NCBI RefSeq assembly: GCF_030296555.1 | Contig: NZ_AP027728.1 | Coordinates: 2,046,001-2,110,000 of the forward strand | Source: Microbacterium suwonense | Lineage (GTDB): Bacteria; Actinomycetota; Actinomycetes; Actinomycetales; Microbacteriaceae | DNA: 64,000 nt | Direction: 5' to 3' | Shown here: positions 17,894-29,619 of the stretch, one piece after another | Position numbering within the stretch: position 1 is the stretch's first letter | How the letters are laid out: each line of letters opens with the position of its first letter | The notes under the pieces: model-generated | The model's input: only the letters and a program-made list of their open reading frames with translations | Databases searched by the model: none | Told to the model about the DNA's origin: nothing | Program-made: the position numbers and the translations under genes

Positions 17894-19722
17894 ATGCGAA
17901 CTCTCAGCATCCGCCGCGGATCTCGTCGTGGTCCGCAGACCCAGGAACGCATCCTCGCGGCGTTCGCCGTCGCGCTCGGGGCCCTCGTCGCCGTGCTGCT
18001 GCCGGCATCCGCCGCCACCGCCGATGTCAACGATTTCTCGTACTCCTCGTGGGATTCGACCTACGAGGTGTCACTCGACAGCAGCGGGCGCGCCGTGGCG
18101 CACGTCACCGAGAAGATGGTGGCCGAGTTCCCCGATTTCGACCAGAACAAGGGCATCATCCGCGGGTACCCGCAGCGACTCGAGGGCGCTGGTCTCGACA
18201 TCCGCATCCTGTCGGTCACGGATGCCGAGGGCCACGACGTGCCCTTTGAGACCGAGACCGAGGACGGCATGCTGCTCGTGCTCACCGGCGACGACGACTA
18301 CGTGCACGGATCCACGACGTATGTCATCGAATCGACCATGCGCGACTTCATGATCCACGGCACGGAGTCCGGCAACGATGAGTTCTACTGGAACCTGCTG
18401 CCACTGAACAGCACGCAGGACATCGGCGCCTTCCGCGCCACGATGACCTTCTCACCGCAGCTCGCCGCCGCGCTCACCGGAGACGTCGCCTGCTACAGCG
18501 GACGCTACGGCCTGAAGAACCCGTGCACGCTCGATGGTCCGCGCGATTCGGCCGACGGCGCCACCTTCACGTTCGAATCCGGGGAGCGAGTGGCGGGCGA
18601 CGGCGTCACGGCGGCGATCGGCTTCGCCTCCGGCACGGTCACTCCTCCGCCTGCCCGGTTGCCCGACCCGGTCGCCGACTTCGGCCCCGCCGCCGTCGGA
18701 CTCGGCGCGGTGGCCGCCTCCGTCGGCGCCTGGGTGTCGGTCGCCGTGCAGGCCCGCCGACGCCGCAAGGCGACCGGAATCGTGGTCGCACAGTTCGATG
18801 TGCCGGAAGAGCTGCCTCCGCTCGTCGCCGCGGCGCTCATCCCCGGGGCGCCGAACCCGATCCCCGCGCAGATGGTGCAGCTCGCCGTGCAGGGAGCCGT
18901 GCGGCTGGAGGAGGATGCGGGTGCCAAGGCGCGACCGTCGCTGCGGCTGATGGATCGCGATCGCGCACGTGAGCCGTTGGGCAGCGCGATGATCGATGCG
19001 ATCTTCACCGCTGACAGAACGGTGCGCCGCATCCCGCGTTCCAGCACGAAGTTCGCCAAGCGGATGGCCGGGCTGGTCGCCAGGGGAGATCTGAGGCGAG
19101 GCGGCAGGGGTGGCTGACGCAGGAGCACAGCCGTGTCGCAGCGGCATTCGGCTGGGTTGCCGTCGGTCTGCTCGCCGCGACGCTGGTGTTCGTGATCTGG
19201 TCTGCGACGAAGGACCGGGAGCTGCTCGGCCTGTCGGTCGCCGCGTTCATCGTCGTAGTGGTCGCTGTCGGGATCACCTCGTTCGTCGCCTTCAGCAGGC
19301 ACACGCTGCTCACCCATGAGGGTGCGCTGCGCTATGAGTACCTGCTCGGGGTGAAGGAGTTCATCCGCGTGGCGGAGACCGATCGCCTCAAGATGCTGCA
19401 GTCGTACCAGGGTGCGGAGCGGCGCAGCGACGGCACGGTCGACGTCGTGCACCTATACGAGAAGCTGCTCCCCTACGCCATGCTGCTCGGTGAGGAGAAG
19501 AGCTGGACGGCCGTGCTCGAGACCACATACTCGGAGGCGGGCTACAGTCCGGGCTGGATCGACGTCGCTGCCGGCGTCTCGATCGGCTCGCGCCTGTCGC
19601 ACTACTCCACGTCGATGAACTCGGCCGCGACGTACACGCCGTCGAGCTCATCGGGTGGCGGATCCACCGGCGGAGGATTCTCCGGTGGCGGAGGCGGCGG
19701 CGGCTTCTCCGGCGGCCGCTGA
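17894..19722 (+). pseudogene. DUF2207 predicted membrane protein (frame broken once)
   Basis: A signal peptide/first helix (residues about 20-45) leads into a long extracytoplasmic DUF2207 domain (YEVSLDSSGRAVAHVTEKM, GIIRGYPQRLEG, DEFYWNLLPLN), then a membrane helix near residue 275. The frame breaks at about 19100 and resumes as WLTQEHSRVAAAFGWV with two further helices, the KMLQSYQ ... YEKLLPYAMLLG stretch and the signature Gly/Ser-rich C-terminus GGGFSGGGGGGGFSGGR. One missing base joins the two into about 609 residues, the family's normal layout. Function unknown. Confidence 0.82.
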
Positions 19723-19741
19723 GCGCTGCCCTTCGCTCGCT

Positions 19742-19980
19742 CTTCGGGTGTCACAACACGCCGCATCCGCCCCAGGGATGCGACCATTCGCGCCACCTGA
19801 AGAAACACGGGCCGAAGATCGCAGCCCACCCTTCCCCTCAGGTGTCACAACACGCCGCATCCGCCCCAGGGATGCGACCATTCTCGCCACCTGAAGAAAC
19901 ACGGGCCGAAGATCGCAGCCCACCCCTCCCCTCAGGTGTCACAACACGCCGCATCCGCCCCAGAGATGCGACCATTCGGG
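19742..19980. repeat. 94-bp tandem repeat, about 2.5 copies
   Basis: GTGTCACAACACG begins at 19748, 19842 and 19936, a period of 94 bases. Copies 1 and 2 are nearly identical; copy 3 stops after ACCATTCG. Each unit ends CGCCACCTG and begins CAGGTGTCAC, so each carries short inverted segments. The array lies between the converging DUF2207 and DUF2520 genes. It could be a tandemly duplicated extragenic palindrome; it is not a CRISPR because the units contain no unique spacers. Confidence 0.9.
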
Positions 19981-20032
19981 TCACACGAAGCAGCTGGGAG
20001 CAAAGGGCGGGCGGAGGCTCAGCGGGGGCGGG

Positions 20033-20734
20033 TCAGAGGCTGAGCGGCGGGTCGAGGGGGCCGGATGCTTCGCGCAACGCCTGTTCGACGGTGGATGACA
20101 CCAGTGCGGAGAGGTATCCGCCCGGGTTGTCGACGCCGACGCCGCGCAGCAGAGAGGTCGCCTGACCGACGATGGCCCGTGAGAACGCGGATGCCGTCGC
20201 AATGGCCTCGCCATAGGCGGCACGATCCTGCTCGGCGATGACGACCGGTTCGCATCCCATCTCCACGGCCAGCGCCTGCGCGATCGGCAGCACAGCCGCA
20301 GGAGCGGTGACTGCGGCGAATGCCGCCTGCAGCTGACGCAGATCCAGAGTCGTTCCCGTGAATGCGATCGCCGGGTGCACCGCCAGCGGGATCGCCCCGC
20401 TCTCGGCAGCAGGGCGCAGCACCTCGACGCCGTGAGCCGGATCGGTGTGCATCACCAGCTGCCCCAGCTGCCAGCCGCCGATCTCGGCGATACCGCTGAT
20501 CAGACCGGGGAGCTCATCGTGCGGCACGGCGACGACGACGAGCTCGCTGCGCCGCACGACCTCCAACGCGTCGAGCACTGGTGCCCCCGGCAGCACGGCC
20601 GCCGCCCTCTCGTCATCCGATCCCGAGGTGATGCCGGTGACCGCATGTCCGGCTCCGGCGAGCGCGGCGCCGACGACGGGGCCCACCCTGCCGGCGCCGA
20701 GGATGCCGATGCCCAGGCGTCCATCGCGATTCAC
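20033..20734 (-). CDS. Rossmann-like and DUF2520 domain-containing protein
   Basis: A 233-residue protein with an N-terminal nucleotide-binding fold (GIGILGAGRVGPVVGAALAGAG) and a C-terminal helical DUF2520 half (ILAVHP-type segment IPLAVHPAIAFTGT, EMGCEPVVIAEQDRAAYG). These proteins resemble ketopantoate or proline-type reductases and are often beside panC; a reductase role is inferred only. GTG 20734 is the start because it lies five bases after the stop of the PH-domain gene. No panC follows. Confidence 0.85.
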   Translation of the reverse strand: MNRDGRLGIGILGAGRVGPVVGAALAGAGHAVTGITSGSDDERAAAVLPGAPVLDALEVVRRSELVVVAVPHDELPGLISGIAEIGGWQLGQLVMHTDPAHGVEVLRPAAESGAIPLAVHPAIAFTGTTLDLRQLQAAFAAVTAPAAVLPIAQALAVEMGCEPVVIAEQDRAAYGEAIATASAFSRAIVGQATSLLRGVGVDNPGGYLSALVSSTVEQALREASGPLDPPLSL

Positions 20735-20738
20735 CGGA

Positions 20739-22603
20739 TCACTCCGCAGGCGGGGTCGGCGGAGCGGGTGGCGCAGGCGGAGCCTCGGGAGCGGGCGGCG
20801 CAGGCGGAGCCTCGGGCACGGGCGGCGCAGGCGGCACGACGCCCGCCGGCGCAGACCAGGTCGCGCCATCCGTCACGGATGCCACCGCGTCCTCCGCCCC
20901 GCGGTCGCCCCATCCGGCGGCATGCTCGCCCCAGCGGTGCGTGTGGTCATGGGCTGCGGCGAGTGCTGCCGCCCGACTCACCTCGTCGAGCAGGGTGATC
21001 GCGTCGTCGCGTTCGAGGCCGGCGAGGGTTCCCGAGATCGGCCCCATGATCGAGTGGACCTGCCCGCCCGAGACGCGCTGCAGCCGATCGATCGGCCCTT
21101 GGGCGATGGAGACGCCCTGCAGTCGCGCCAACGGGAACACGGCGAGCTTTCGCCAGAGCACTCCCCGGCGCAGCAGCACCCCGAACTCGGTCACGGTGTA
21201 GCCGTGGCGCTTCCACGACAACGGACGACGCCACCATGCACGGGCAGGGATGGTCTTGTACGGATCGCCTTCGACGGGCCCCAGGATGCCGTGCTCCCAC
21301 ACCAGCGGGATGTCGCTGGCCGGCGCATCCGGCAGGATCAGCGACAGCACGCGCTCGACATCGGCTCGTTTGCCGACCGGCAGCACGATGTTGAACTGCT
21401 GAGCGCTGTTGCTCTGCTGCTGCGCGGCGCTCTTGCCGCTCATCCGGTTGATCTTCACCGTCCACCATCCGAACGGGCGCCACAGCAGCGACTGCGTGAC
21501 CTCGACGGCGAAGATCCGGCCGGGAGGCAGGGTCTCGGTCACCGTCGTCAGCAGCCCGTAGGTGATCCGCACGCCGTCCGGTGTGGGTGCGATCGCGTAG
21601 CGCAGCGACTTGGAGATCTGCGCCCAGGTGATTCCGACGACGGCGATCAGGAGGGGATGCCCATGCCGAAGGTGATTCCCAGCATCGCGATGGTGACCTC
21701 GGCGCCCGACTCGCCGTCCGAGGTCATCCCGAGGAAGGCGAAAACCAGCGCGACGACGTAGATCACCCCGAAGAACAGCACCCAGAGCACGGCGGAGATC
21801 AGCTGCGAACCGACCAGTCGACCGGTGGGGATCTTCACCACGCTCTCGGGTGCGACGTCGTCGAGGTCCACTCCGGCGATGAGATCGTTGACGCCGTCGT
21901 TCACCGATCCGACGAGCTGCGAGGTGAGCCCCGACGCCCCCGGCTCCCCGGCCCGCGCACGCTCGCGTGCGGACCGTGCACCGGATGCCAGGCGCAGGAT
22001 GTCGGCGCGAACCGTCTCCGCGCGGGAGGTGGCCAGGTACTCCAGGGGCACGTTCGCGTCGTTGCCGGCGCCGATGACCTCGAGTTTGGCGAGCCCGATG
22101 AGGCGCGCAGGGAAGGGCCGGGTGAGGTTGACGCCCTGCACGCGGTCCAGCGGGGCACGGCGCTGCGAGCGGAAGATCATGCCCTTGCGAACCTCGACGT
22201 GGTCGCCGGTGATGCGGAACTGCTGGAACCGCCACACCAGCCAGAACACCACCACGAGCAGGATCGCGAGTGCGAGCACGCCGAGCAGCGCCACGAGCAC
22301 CAGGTTGTTCGCGAGCACCCAGTCGACCGGGTCGCCGCCGTAGTCGAAGTAGCGGGATTCGTCAGGAGCGAAGGCGCTCACGAACCAGCCGATGACGCGA
22401 TCGCGCATATTCGAGATCACGATGCCGGCGACGATGATCAGCACCAGGCCGCCCTTGAACAGCGGGGTGAGCGGATGCATCCGATGCCACTCGCCGTCGG
22501 CGAGGGACGAAGATCCGCCTTGCGGCAGAACCGCCGGCACCGAGGCCGGTGCGTCGACGGGCCCTTCGAGAGGTTCGGGGGTCGGCTCCGTGGGATCGCT
22601 CAT
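20739..22603 (-). pseudogene. PH (bPH2) domain-containing membrane protein, large (frame broken once)
   Basis: The first part (from 22603) has two membrane helices (GGLVLIIVAGIVI and VLVALLGVLALAILLVVVFWLVW), then a bPH2 domain (FRITGDHVEVRKGM ... APLDRVQGVNL) and two more helices. A one-base loss in the G4 run at 21653-21656 (minus strand CCCC) separates it from the rest: another helix, two further bPH2-like domains (VRITYGLL, RIFAVEVTQ; GYTVTEFGVLLRRGVLW, LARLQGVSIAQGPIDR) and a Pro/Ala-rich tail. This is the YdbT-type triple PH architecture of actinobacterial membranes. It is coupled to the smaller PH gene upstream (ATGA-type overlap). Confidence 0.82.
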
Positions 22604-23297
22604 AGGCCCGTCCGGCGGGTCTCGGCGACCTCGATGAGAGTGTCGCGCAGCGCTTCCGCGCCGTCCTGCGTGAGTCCGGGGATCTGCACGCCGGTGGTGG
22701 CCGCGGCGGTGACCATCTTCAGCTGCGAGACGCCGAAGGCCCGGTCCAGCGGCCCCTGGGTGATGTCGACCAGCTGCATGCGCCCGTACGGCACCGCGAC
22801 CATCCGCTGCCAGAGGATGCCCTTGCGGAACACCACGTCATCGTCGCGCAGCATGTAGCCGAGCGCCTTGGCCTGCCTCGGCAGGATGATCAGCGTGATC
22901 AGCGTGACCAGGATGATCGCGCCCGCCGGTATCCACACCCATGCCTGGTCCAGCACGAGGCCGAGCACGAGCGCTGCGATCACGACGAATGCGATCAGGA
23001 TGCCGTTCTGCACGAACTGCGAGACGACGTACCGCGGCGAGATCTGATGCCAGGTTCCGTCGAGCTTCAGCGCCGCCGCGCTGCGCGGCGTGCGGAGGGC
23101 CTGATACGTGCCGGCATCCAGCGCCGGAGGAACATCGGCCGGAGAGACAGGGACCGGTGGAACATCCGCCACCGGAACAGGGGCCGGGGAACATCCGCCG
23201 CCGGAACAGGGGCCGCAGGAACAGGGGCCGCAGGAAAATCAGCCGGGCGGTCGGCGCCGTCCGGATCACGCGGCGGGGTCGTCGGGCTCTCGGTCAT
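22600..23297 (-). pseudogene. PH (bPH2) domain-containing membrane protein, small (frame broken once)
   Basis: From ATG 23297 the protein begins MTESPTTPPRDPDGAD followed by Pro/Ala/Val repeats; adding one base in the G4 run at 23186-23189 carries the frame smoothly through further repeats (VADVPPVPVSPADVPP) into two membrane helices and a bPH2 domain (YMLRDDDVVFRKGILWQRM, GRMQLVDITQGPLDRAFG). Without that base only an internal start near 23172 gives the core. It resembles YdbS, the partner of YdbT. It overlaps DUF3180 upstream by 32 bases and the larger PH gene downstream by four. Confidence 0.82.
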
Positions 23298-23730
23298 CAG
23301 GATCCTTCGGCAGAGTGCAGAACTGTTCGGCGATCAGTGCGGCCCCGATCAGCACCACTGCTCCGATGATCAGGGCGACCATCGCCACTGTCGACCCTAC
23401 CGGCGCGGGCACCGGACGGGTGGAGAGGAACGCGAGAAGACCCGCACCGAATCCGGCCAGGATCGCACCGAGCAGGCTGGACGCGCGGGCGAGCGTCGAC
23501 GCGCGCAGCGCCCGGAACGGATCGATGCGCGCGCCTCCGCGGACGCTGCGGCGCACCGGCCAGGCCAGTGCCAGCACAACCGCCGCGAGAAGGAGCAGGA
23601 GCACCGGCAGGAACACCGACGGAGTGAAGGTGGCCCGCCCGGTCACGGTCAGCAGGTGGTCGAAGCCGTACCCGGCGCCGGCCGACAGCAGAGCCAGCAG
23701 CGCGATCACGCCGGGCGACGTGCGCCTCAC
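23266..23730 (-). CDS. DUF3180 domain-containing membrane protein
   Basis: A 154-residue protein with four hydrophobic helices: two N-terminal (VIALLALLSAGAGYGF, VFLPVLLLLLAAVVLALAW), a loop with a DPFRALR segment, then LLGAILAGFGAGLLAFL and AMVALIIGAVVLIGAALIA. This pattern and its place after folK fit the actinobacterial DUF3180 family, whose function is unknown. Overlapping ends on both sides show it is in the folate operon. Confidence 0.87.
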   Translation of the reverse strand: MRRTSPGVIALLALLSAGAGYGFDHLLTVTGRATFTPSVFLPVLLLLLAAVVLALAWPVRRSVRGGARIDPFRALRASTLARASSLLGAILAGFGAGLLAFLSTRPVPAPVGSTVAMVALIIGAVVLIGAALIAEQFCTLPKDPDDREPDDPAA

Positions 23731-24281
23731 CGCTGCGCCTCCGACTCGGCCGAGGCGCCTTTCAGACGGCGCACCAGCTCATCCACCCGGCCGAAGCCGG
23801 GCAGCACGGCATCCGGGTCGATGCTCAGCCACGGCTCCAGCACGAACAGCCGCTCGGCGGCACGCGGATGGGGCACCATCAGGTGCTCTGCCTCGCTGCG
23901 GAAACCGCCGTAGGCGATGAGATCCAGATCGAGCGTCCGGTCGCCCCAGCGTTCCGCACGCACCCGGCCGTGCTCCTCCTCGACCGCGTGCAGCATGCCC
24001 AGCAGTACCTGCGGGGCCAGGCGCGTCGTCATCCGTGCGACGGCGTTCAGATAGCGGGGCGCGTCGGGGTCGGGGCCGTCGGGCTTCACCGCGACTGACT
24101 CGATCGGCTCCGACATGACGAGCTCGTCGACCAGCGGCAGCCGGCTCAGCCGCTCGGCGGCCGCGCGCAGCGTCTCGCCGCGATCGCCCTCGTTCGAGCC
24201 CAGCGCCACCACGGCCACCACGGGCTCACGTCCCGGCCTCGGGTCGGGCGGCTCGGGAAGGTGCGTCAGGCGGACGTCCAT
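23727..24281 (-). CDS. folK: 2-amino-4-hydroxy-6-hydroxymethyldihydropteridine diphosphokinase
   Basis: A 184-residue HPPK that transfers pyrophosphate from ATP to the pterin alcohol before DHPS joins it to p-aminobenzoate. Seen are ALGSNEGDRGETLRAA, the PRYLNAVARM loop, and the signature RWGDRTLDLDLIAYG, whose Asp residues bind magnesium, then MVPHPRAAERLFVLEP. Its start overlaps folB by 16 bases. The order folE-folP-folB-folK is the usual actinobacterial folate operon. Confidence 0.95.
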   Translation of the reverse strand: MDVRLTHLPEPPDPRPGREPVVAVVALGSNEGDRGETLRAAAERLSRLPLVDELVMSEPIESVAVKPDGPDPDAPRYLNAVARMTTRLAPQVLLGMLHAVEEEHGRVRAERWGDRTLDLDLIAYGGFRSEAEHLMVPHPRAAERLFVLEPWLSIDPDAVLPGFGRVDELVRRLKGASAESEAQR

Positions 24282-24658
24282 GCAGCCCTCTCCTGCTGCG
24301 CCCGGTGGATCGAGACGGCCACGTCCGCGAACCTCTGCTCGATCGGCGCCTGCGGCTTGTGCACAGTCACCGTGATGGTCTTGATCCTGGCATCCTCCAG
24401 CACGGCATCCGCGATGCGCTGCGCCAGGGTCTCGATCAGATCGACCGGCTCCCCGGCCACGATCGCCGCGACCTTGTCCGCGAGTTCACCGTAGTGCACG
24501 GTGTCGGCCACGTCGTCCGATGCCGCGGCCTGCTTCAGCGGCAGCCCGAGCCGCAGGTCGATCGTGAACTCCTGGCCGTCGCGCCGCTCGAAGTCGAAGA
24601 CGCCGTGGTGACCGAAGACGGTCAGTCCGGTCAGCAGAATCTCGTCGAGGAAGTCCAT
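24266..24658 (-). CDS. folB: Dihydroneopterin aldolase
   Basis: A 130-residue DHNA that cleaves dihydroneopterin to 6-hydroxymethyldihydropterin and glycolaldehyde. The short family signature is clear: EILLTGLTVFGHHGVFDFER near the start, VHYGELADKVAAIV, and LIETLAQRIADAVL, with the catalytic Glu/Lys neighbourhood in TVTVHKPQAPI. The ATG at 24658 begins one base after the folP stop. Confidence 0.94.
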   Translation of the reverse strand: MDFLDEILLTGLTVFGHHGVFDFERRDGQEFTIDLRLGLPLKQAAASDDVADTVHYGELADKVAAIVAGEPVDLIETLAQRIADAVLEDARIKTITVTVHKPQAPIEQRFADVAVSIHRAQQERAAWTSA

Positions 24659-24659
24659 C

Positions 24660-25469
24660 TCAGGCTCCGTCCCATGCGCCGGCGACGGCCAGCGCATCTC
24701 GTGTGGCTGCGACGTCGTGCACACGCACCGCCCAGACGCCTGCACGGGCGGCGAGCGCACTGGTGACTGCAGTGGCCAGGTCGCGGCGACGCTCGCTGAG
24801 CGGTGCATCGCCGGAGACCCGGTGCAGGGCGTCGGCGAGCAGCCGCTTGCGCGAGGTGCCGACGAGCACGCGGTGCCCGAGGGCGCAGATCTCGTCGAGA
24901 CCGCGCAGCACCTCCCAGTTCTGCTCGGCGGTCTTGGCGAACCCGATGCCCGGGTCGACGATGATCCGCGCGGGCGCGATGCCAGCGGCCTTGGCCGCCT
25001 CGACCCGCTCGCGCAGCTCGGCCGCCACCTCGCGGGCGGTGCGCGAGTACTGCGCCCGGGCGTACATGTCCTCCGATGGCCCTCGCCAGTGCCCGATGGC
25101 GATGTCGGCTCCGAGGTCGGCGACGACCGCCAGCATCCGCTCGTCGGCCAACCCGCCCGAGACGTCGTTGACGACACGCGTGCCCGCCCGCACCGCAGCG
25201 ACCGCGGTGTCGGCGTTGAGAGTGTCGATGGAGGTCGGGATGCCGGCATCCGTCAGCGCCTCGATCACCGGCAGCACCCGCCCGCGCTCGACCGCCGGGT
25301 CGACGCGGACCGCGCCGGGCCGGGTGGACTCGCCGCCGACGTCGATCATCGCCGCACCCTGGGAGCGCATCAGGTGCGCGCGCTCGATCGCCGCGGCCGG
25401 CTCGGCGTACCGCCCGCCGTCGCTGAACGAATCGGGGGTGGTGTTGAGGATGCCCCAGATGCCGGTCAT
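24660..25469 (-). CDS. folP: Dihydropteroate synthase
   Basis: A 269-residue TIM-barrel enzyme, the sulfonamide target, that condenses the pterin pyrophosphate with p-aminobenzoate. Family signatures are GILNTTPDSFSDGGRY near residue 6, DVGGESTRPGA, IDTLNADTA, RVVNDVSGG, DPGIGFAKTAEQNWEVL and VGTSRKRLL. It overlaps folE by four bases. The N-terminus starts directly at the first strand, slightly shorter than in many homologues, but all catalytic loops are present. Confidence 0.96.
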   Translation of the reverse strand: MTGIWGILNTTPDSFSDGGRYAEPAAAIERAHLMRSQGAAMIDVGGESTRPGAVRVDPAVERGRVLPVIEALTDAGIPTSIDTLNADTAVAAVRAGTRVVNDVSGGLADERMLAVVADLGADIAIGHWRGPSEDMYARAQYSRTAREVAAELRERVEAAKAAGIAPARIIVDPGIGFAKTAEQNWEVLRGLDEICALGHRVLVGTSRKRLLADALHRVSGDAPLSERRRDLATAVTSALAARAGVWAVRVHDVAATRDALAVAGAWDGA

Positions 25470-26056
25470 TCGCCGTGGCCGCCGATCAGGGCGATCAGCT
25501 CGGCACGCGCGGCCGGCTCCACGAAAGCACCGCGCGCCGCGATGGTGACGGTGGATGCCATCGGCTGACGGCCCCCGCGCATGGTCACGCAGCCGTGCGA
25601 GGCGTCCAGCACGACCAGCACGCCCCGGGTGTCGAGGTGCTCATCCACGGCATCCGCGATCTGCTCCCCCAGACGCTCCTGCACCTGCGGCCGCGAGGCG
25701 AGCGTCTCGACCACCTTCACCAGCGCGCCCAAGCCGACCACCTGCTCTCCCGGCAGGTAGGCCAGATGGGCGAGCCCGGCGAACGGCAGCAGATGATGCT
25801 CGCAGACGGAGCGGAAGCGGATGTCGCGCAGCAGCACCGCACCCGACGCCAGCGTCTCCGGTGCCGGGCCCCTGGTCACGCTGATGGTGCGGGCCAGATG
25901 GGTGGCGGGATCCTCGTCGACGCCGGCGAAGAGCTCGGCGTACAGCTCCGCCATCCTGCTCGGCGTCTGCTTCAGCCCTGGCCGATCGGGATTCTCGCCG
26001 ATGGCTTCGAGCAGCTCGCGGGTGAGCCGTTCGACGCGCGCCCTGTCGACAGTCAC
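25466..26056 (-). CDS. folE: GTP cyclohydrolase I
   Basis: A 196-residue type I enzyme that opens GTP to dihydroneopterin triphosphate, the first folate step. Seen are NPDRPGLKQTPSRMAELYAE, the zinc-ligand segment VCEHHLLPFAG with Cys and His, GLGALVKVVETLASRPQVQE, and the second zinc cysteine in ASHGCVTMRG. GTG 26056 is chosen; the ftsH stop lies only one base upstream, so translation is coupled. First gene of the folate set. Confidence 0.96.
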   Translation of the reverse strand: MTVDRARVERLTRELLEAIGENPDRPGLKQTPSRMAELYAELFAGVDEDPATHLARTISVTRGPAPETLASGAVLLRDIRFRSVCEHHLLPFAGLAHLAYLPGEQVVGLGALVKVVETLASRPQVQERLGEQIADAVDEHLDTRGVLVVLDASHGCVTMRGGRQPMASTVTIAARGAFVEPAARAELIALIGGHGE

Positions 26057-26057
26057 G

Positions 26058-28064
<2,007 letters not shown>

Positions 28065-28135
28065 GATCCGTTCAGCGTACCGCCAGCCCGCTAGCGCCCT
28101 GCTGTGCGTTCACCGACGGCGTACCCGCACACCCG

Positions 28136-28203
28136 CCCGTCTATTTGTCGCGAATGCACGCGACACGCCGCACATACCGTGCATACGGCACAAATAGACG
28201 GGC
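28136..28203. repeat. Palindromic repeat, copy 3 (GTCTATTTG variant)
   Basis: CCCGTCTATTTGTCGCGAAT on the left mirrors CGGCACAAATAGACGGG on the right, enclosing TGCACG, CGACACGCCG and CGTGCA. Here both arms changed together (TATTTGT with ACAAATA), a compensatory change that argues for selection on, or gene conversion of, the paired structure. It lies between the hpt stop and the ftsH start. Confidence 0.85.
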
Positions 28204-28210
28204 TTGGGGG

Positions 28211-28762
28211 TCAGGAGTACACGTGCGGGGCGAGCACGGCGACGTCGCGCAGGTTGCGGTACCGCTCGGCGTAGTCCAGACCGTAGCCGACGACGAACTC
28301 GACCGGGATGTCGAAGCCGACGTACTTGCAGTCGATCTCCACCTTCGCCGCCTCGGGCTTGCGCAGCAGCGCGAGCACCTCGATCGACTCCGCGCCGCGG
28401 GATTCGAAGTTCTCCAGCAGCCAGCTCAGCGTCAGACCCGAGTCGATGATGTCCTCGACGATCAGCACGTGCCTGCCGTGCAGGTCGGTGTCGAGGTCTT
28501 TGCGGATCTGCACGACGCCGCTGGACTTGGTGCTCGCCCCATAGCTCGAGACGGCCATCCAGTCCATCGGCGCATGGAACGGCAGCGCACGGGCGAAGTC
28601 GGCCATCACCATCACGGCACCCTTGAGCACACCGACCAGAAGCAGGTCCTTGCCCTCGTAGTCGGCGGCGACGCGCGCGGCGAGCTCCTCGAGCTTGGCG
28701 TGGATCTCCTCCTCTGTGACGAGGATCTGGGTGAGGTCTGCTGAGATGTCCGCTGCACGCAT
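28211..28762 (-). CDS. hpt: Hypoxanthine phosphoribosyltransferase
   Basis: A 183-residue purine salvage enzyme that joins hypoxanthine or guanine to PRPP. The PRPP loop is VLIVEDIIDSGLTLSWLL; GVLKGAVMVMADF, the flexible-loop SSYGASTKSSG, and the purine-side FDIPVEFVVGYGLDYAE are all present. Genes tilS, hpt and ftsH are usually contiguous; here a DUF937 gene on the other strand and a hairpin lie between tilS and hpt. Confidence 0.95.
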   Translation of the reverse strand: MRAADISADLTQILVTEEEIHAKLEELAARVAADYEGKDLLLVGVLKGAVMVMADFARALPFHAPMDWMAVSSYGASTKSSGVVQIRKDLDTDLHGRHVLIVEDIIDSGLTLSWLLENFESRGAESIEVLALLRKPEAAKVEIDCKYVGFDIPVEFVVGYGLDYAERYRNLRDVAVLAPHVYS

Positions 28763-28846
28763 GCAACGATTTTAGGTCGAACGGCCCCGGCATCCGCACT
28801 ACCCTGAGCGGAGGAGTGGGCGTGCGCCCGCGGGGAGAAGGAAGAC

Positions 28847-29447
28847 ATGGACCTCGACGACATCCTCAAGCAGGTGCCGATCGGCGACATCGCCGAGCGC
28901 TTCGGCGTGAGCACCGACGTCGCACGCCAGGCCGTTCAAGAGGGCGGCGCCGCCCTGGTCGGCGGGCTGGCGAAGAACGCCCAGACTGAGGAGGGATCCT
29001 CGGCGATCGAGCAGGCGCTGAACCGCCACGGCGGCTTCTCGGGAGCGTCGAAGGTCGACGACGTGGATCAGACCGACGGCGACAAGATCGTGAAGCACGT
29101 CTTCGGCGACAAGAAGCAGGATGTCGTGCAGAGCCTCACCAGCTCGGAGAAGACGGCAGGCGGCATCGACTTCGGCAAGCTCCTGCCGATCCTCGCGCCG
29201 ATCATCATGGGCGTCATCGCCAACGCGAAGGGGTCGTCGTCATCCGACGGGAACAGCGGCGGCGGGCTCGGCGATGTGCTCGGCGGCCTGCTCGGCGGCG
29301 GCCAGCAGGGGTCCGGCGGCGGTCTGGGTGACATCCTCGGCGGCCTGGGCGGCCTGCTCGGAGGGTGCGTCGGCGAGCTCGCCTTCGCAGGCCGGCGGCG
29401 GGAACGTGATCGGCGACATCCTCGGCGGGCTTTTCGGCAAGAAGTAG
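28847..29447 (+). pseudogene. DUF937 domain-containing protein (frame broken once)
   Basis: The first 165 residues carry the DUF937 pattern: ILKQVPIGDIAERFGVS, EGGAALVGGLAKNA, KIVKHVFGDKKQDVV and ILAPIIMGVIA, then Gly-rich GDVLGGLLGGG repeats. One extra G in the run at 29363-29365 moves the frame; removing it yields GASASSPSQAGGGNVIGD and the expected family ending ILGGLFGKK with stop TAG at 29447. This is the only break here that looks like an inserted base. Family function is unknown; its location inside the tilS-hpt neighbourhood is unusual. Confidence 0.8.
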
Positions 29448-29490
29448 CCTTCTGCCCACCGTCTCGCGTGGCGCCGCTGTGTCGCCCACC

Positions 29491-29555
29491 GTCTTCACGT
29501 GGCGCATATGGCCTGATCAGTTGATCGGATGCGGCCATATGCGCCACATGAAGAC
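29491..29555. repeat. Long palindrome with 23-bp arms
   Basis: GTCTTCACGTGGCGCATATG and its mirror (GCGCCACATGAAGAC on the right) pair at 22 of 23 positions around a 19-base loop that is itself partly symmetric (TGATCAGTTGATC). It lies between the converging DUF937 and tilS genes and could terminate both. It shares the CATATGGCC/GGCCATATG core idea with the four-copy family but is a different sequence. Confidence 0.85.
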
Positions 29556-29619
29556 GTGGGTCGATGCGAGGTCAGCGGGCGGCATGAAGGCGTGGGTCGA
29601 TGCGCGGTCAGCGGGCGGC
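29556..29619. repeat. 28-bp direct repeat at the tilS 3' end
   Basis: GTGGGTCGATGCGAGGTCAG plus GCGGGCGGC at 29556-29583 recurs with one change at 29592-29619, a 36-base period. The second copy contains the tilS stop codon (29608-29610), so the last tilS codons have been copied into the intergenic space beside the palindrome. Confidence 0.75.

Noticed and set aside
19742..19980. CRISPR array with 94-base units
   Set aside because: The whole unit is repeated, with no variable spacers, and the repeat is not of CRISPR length.
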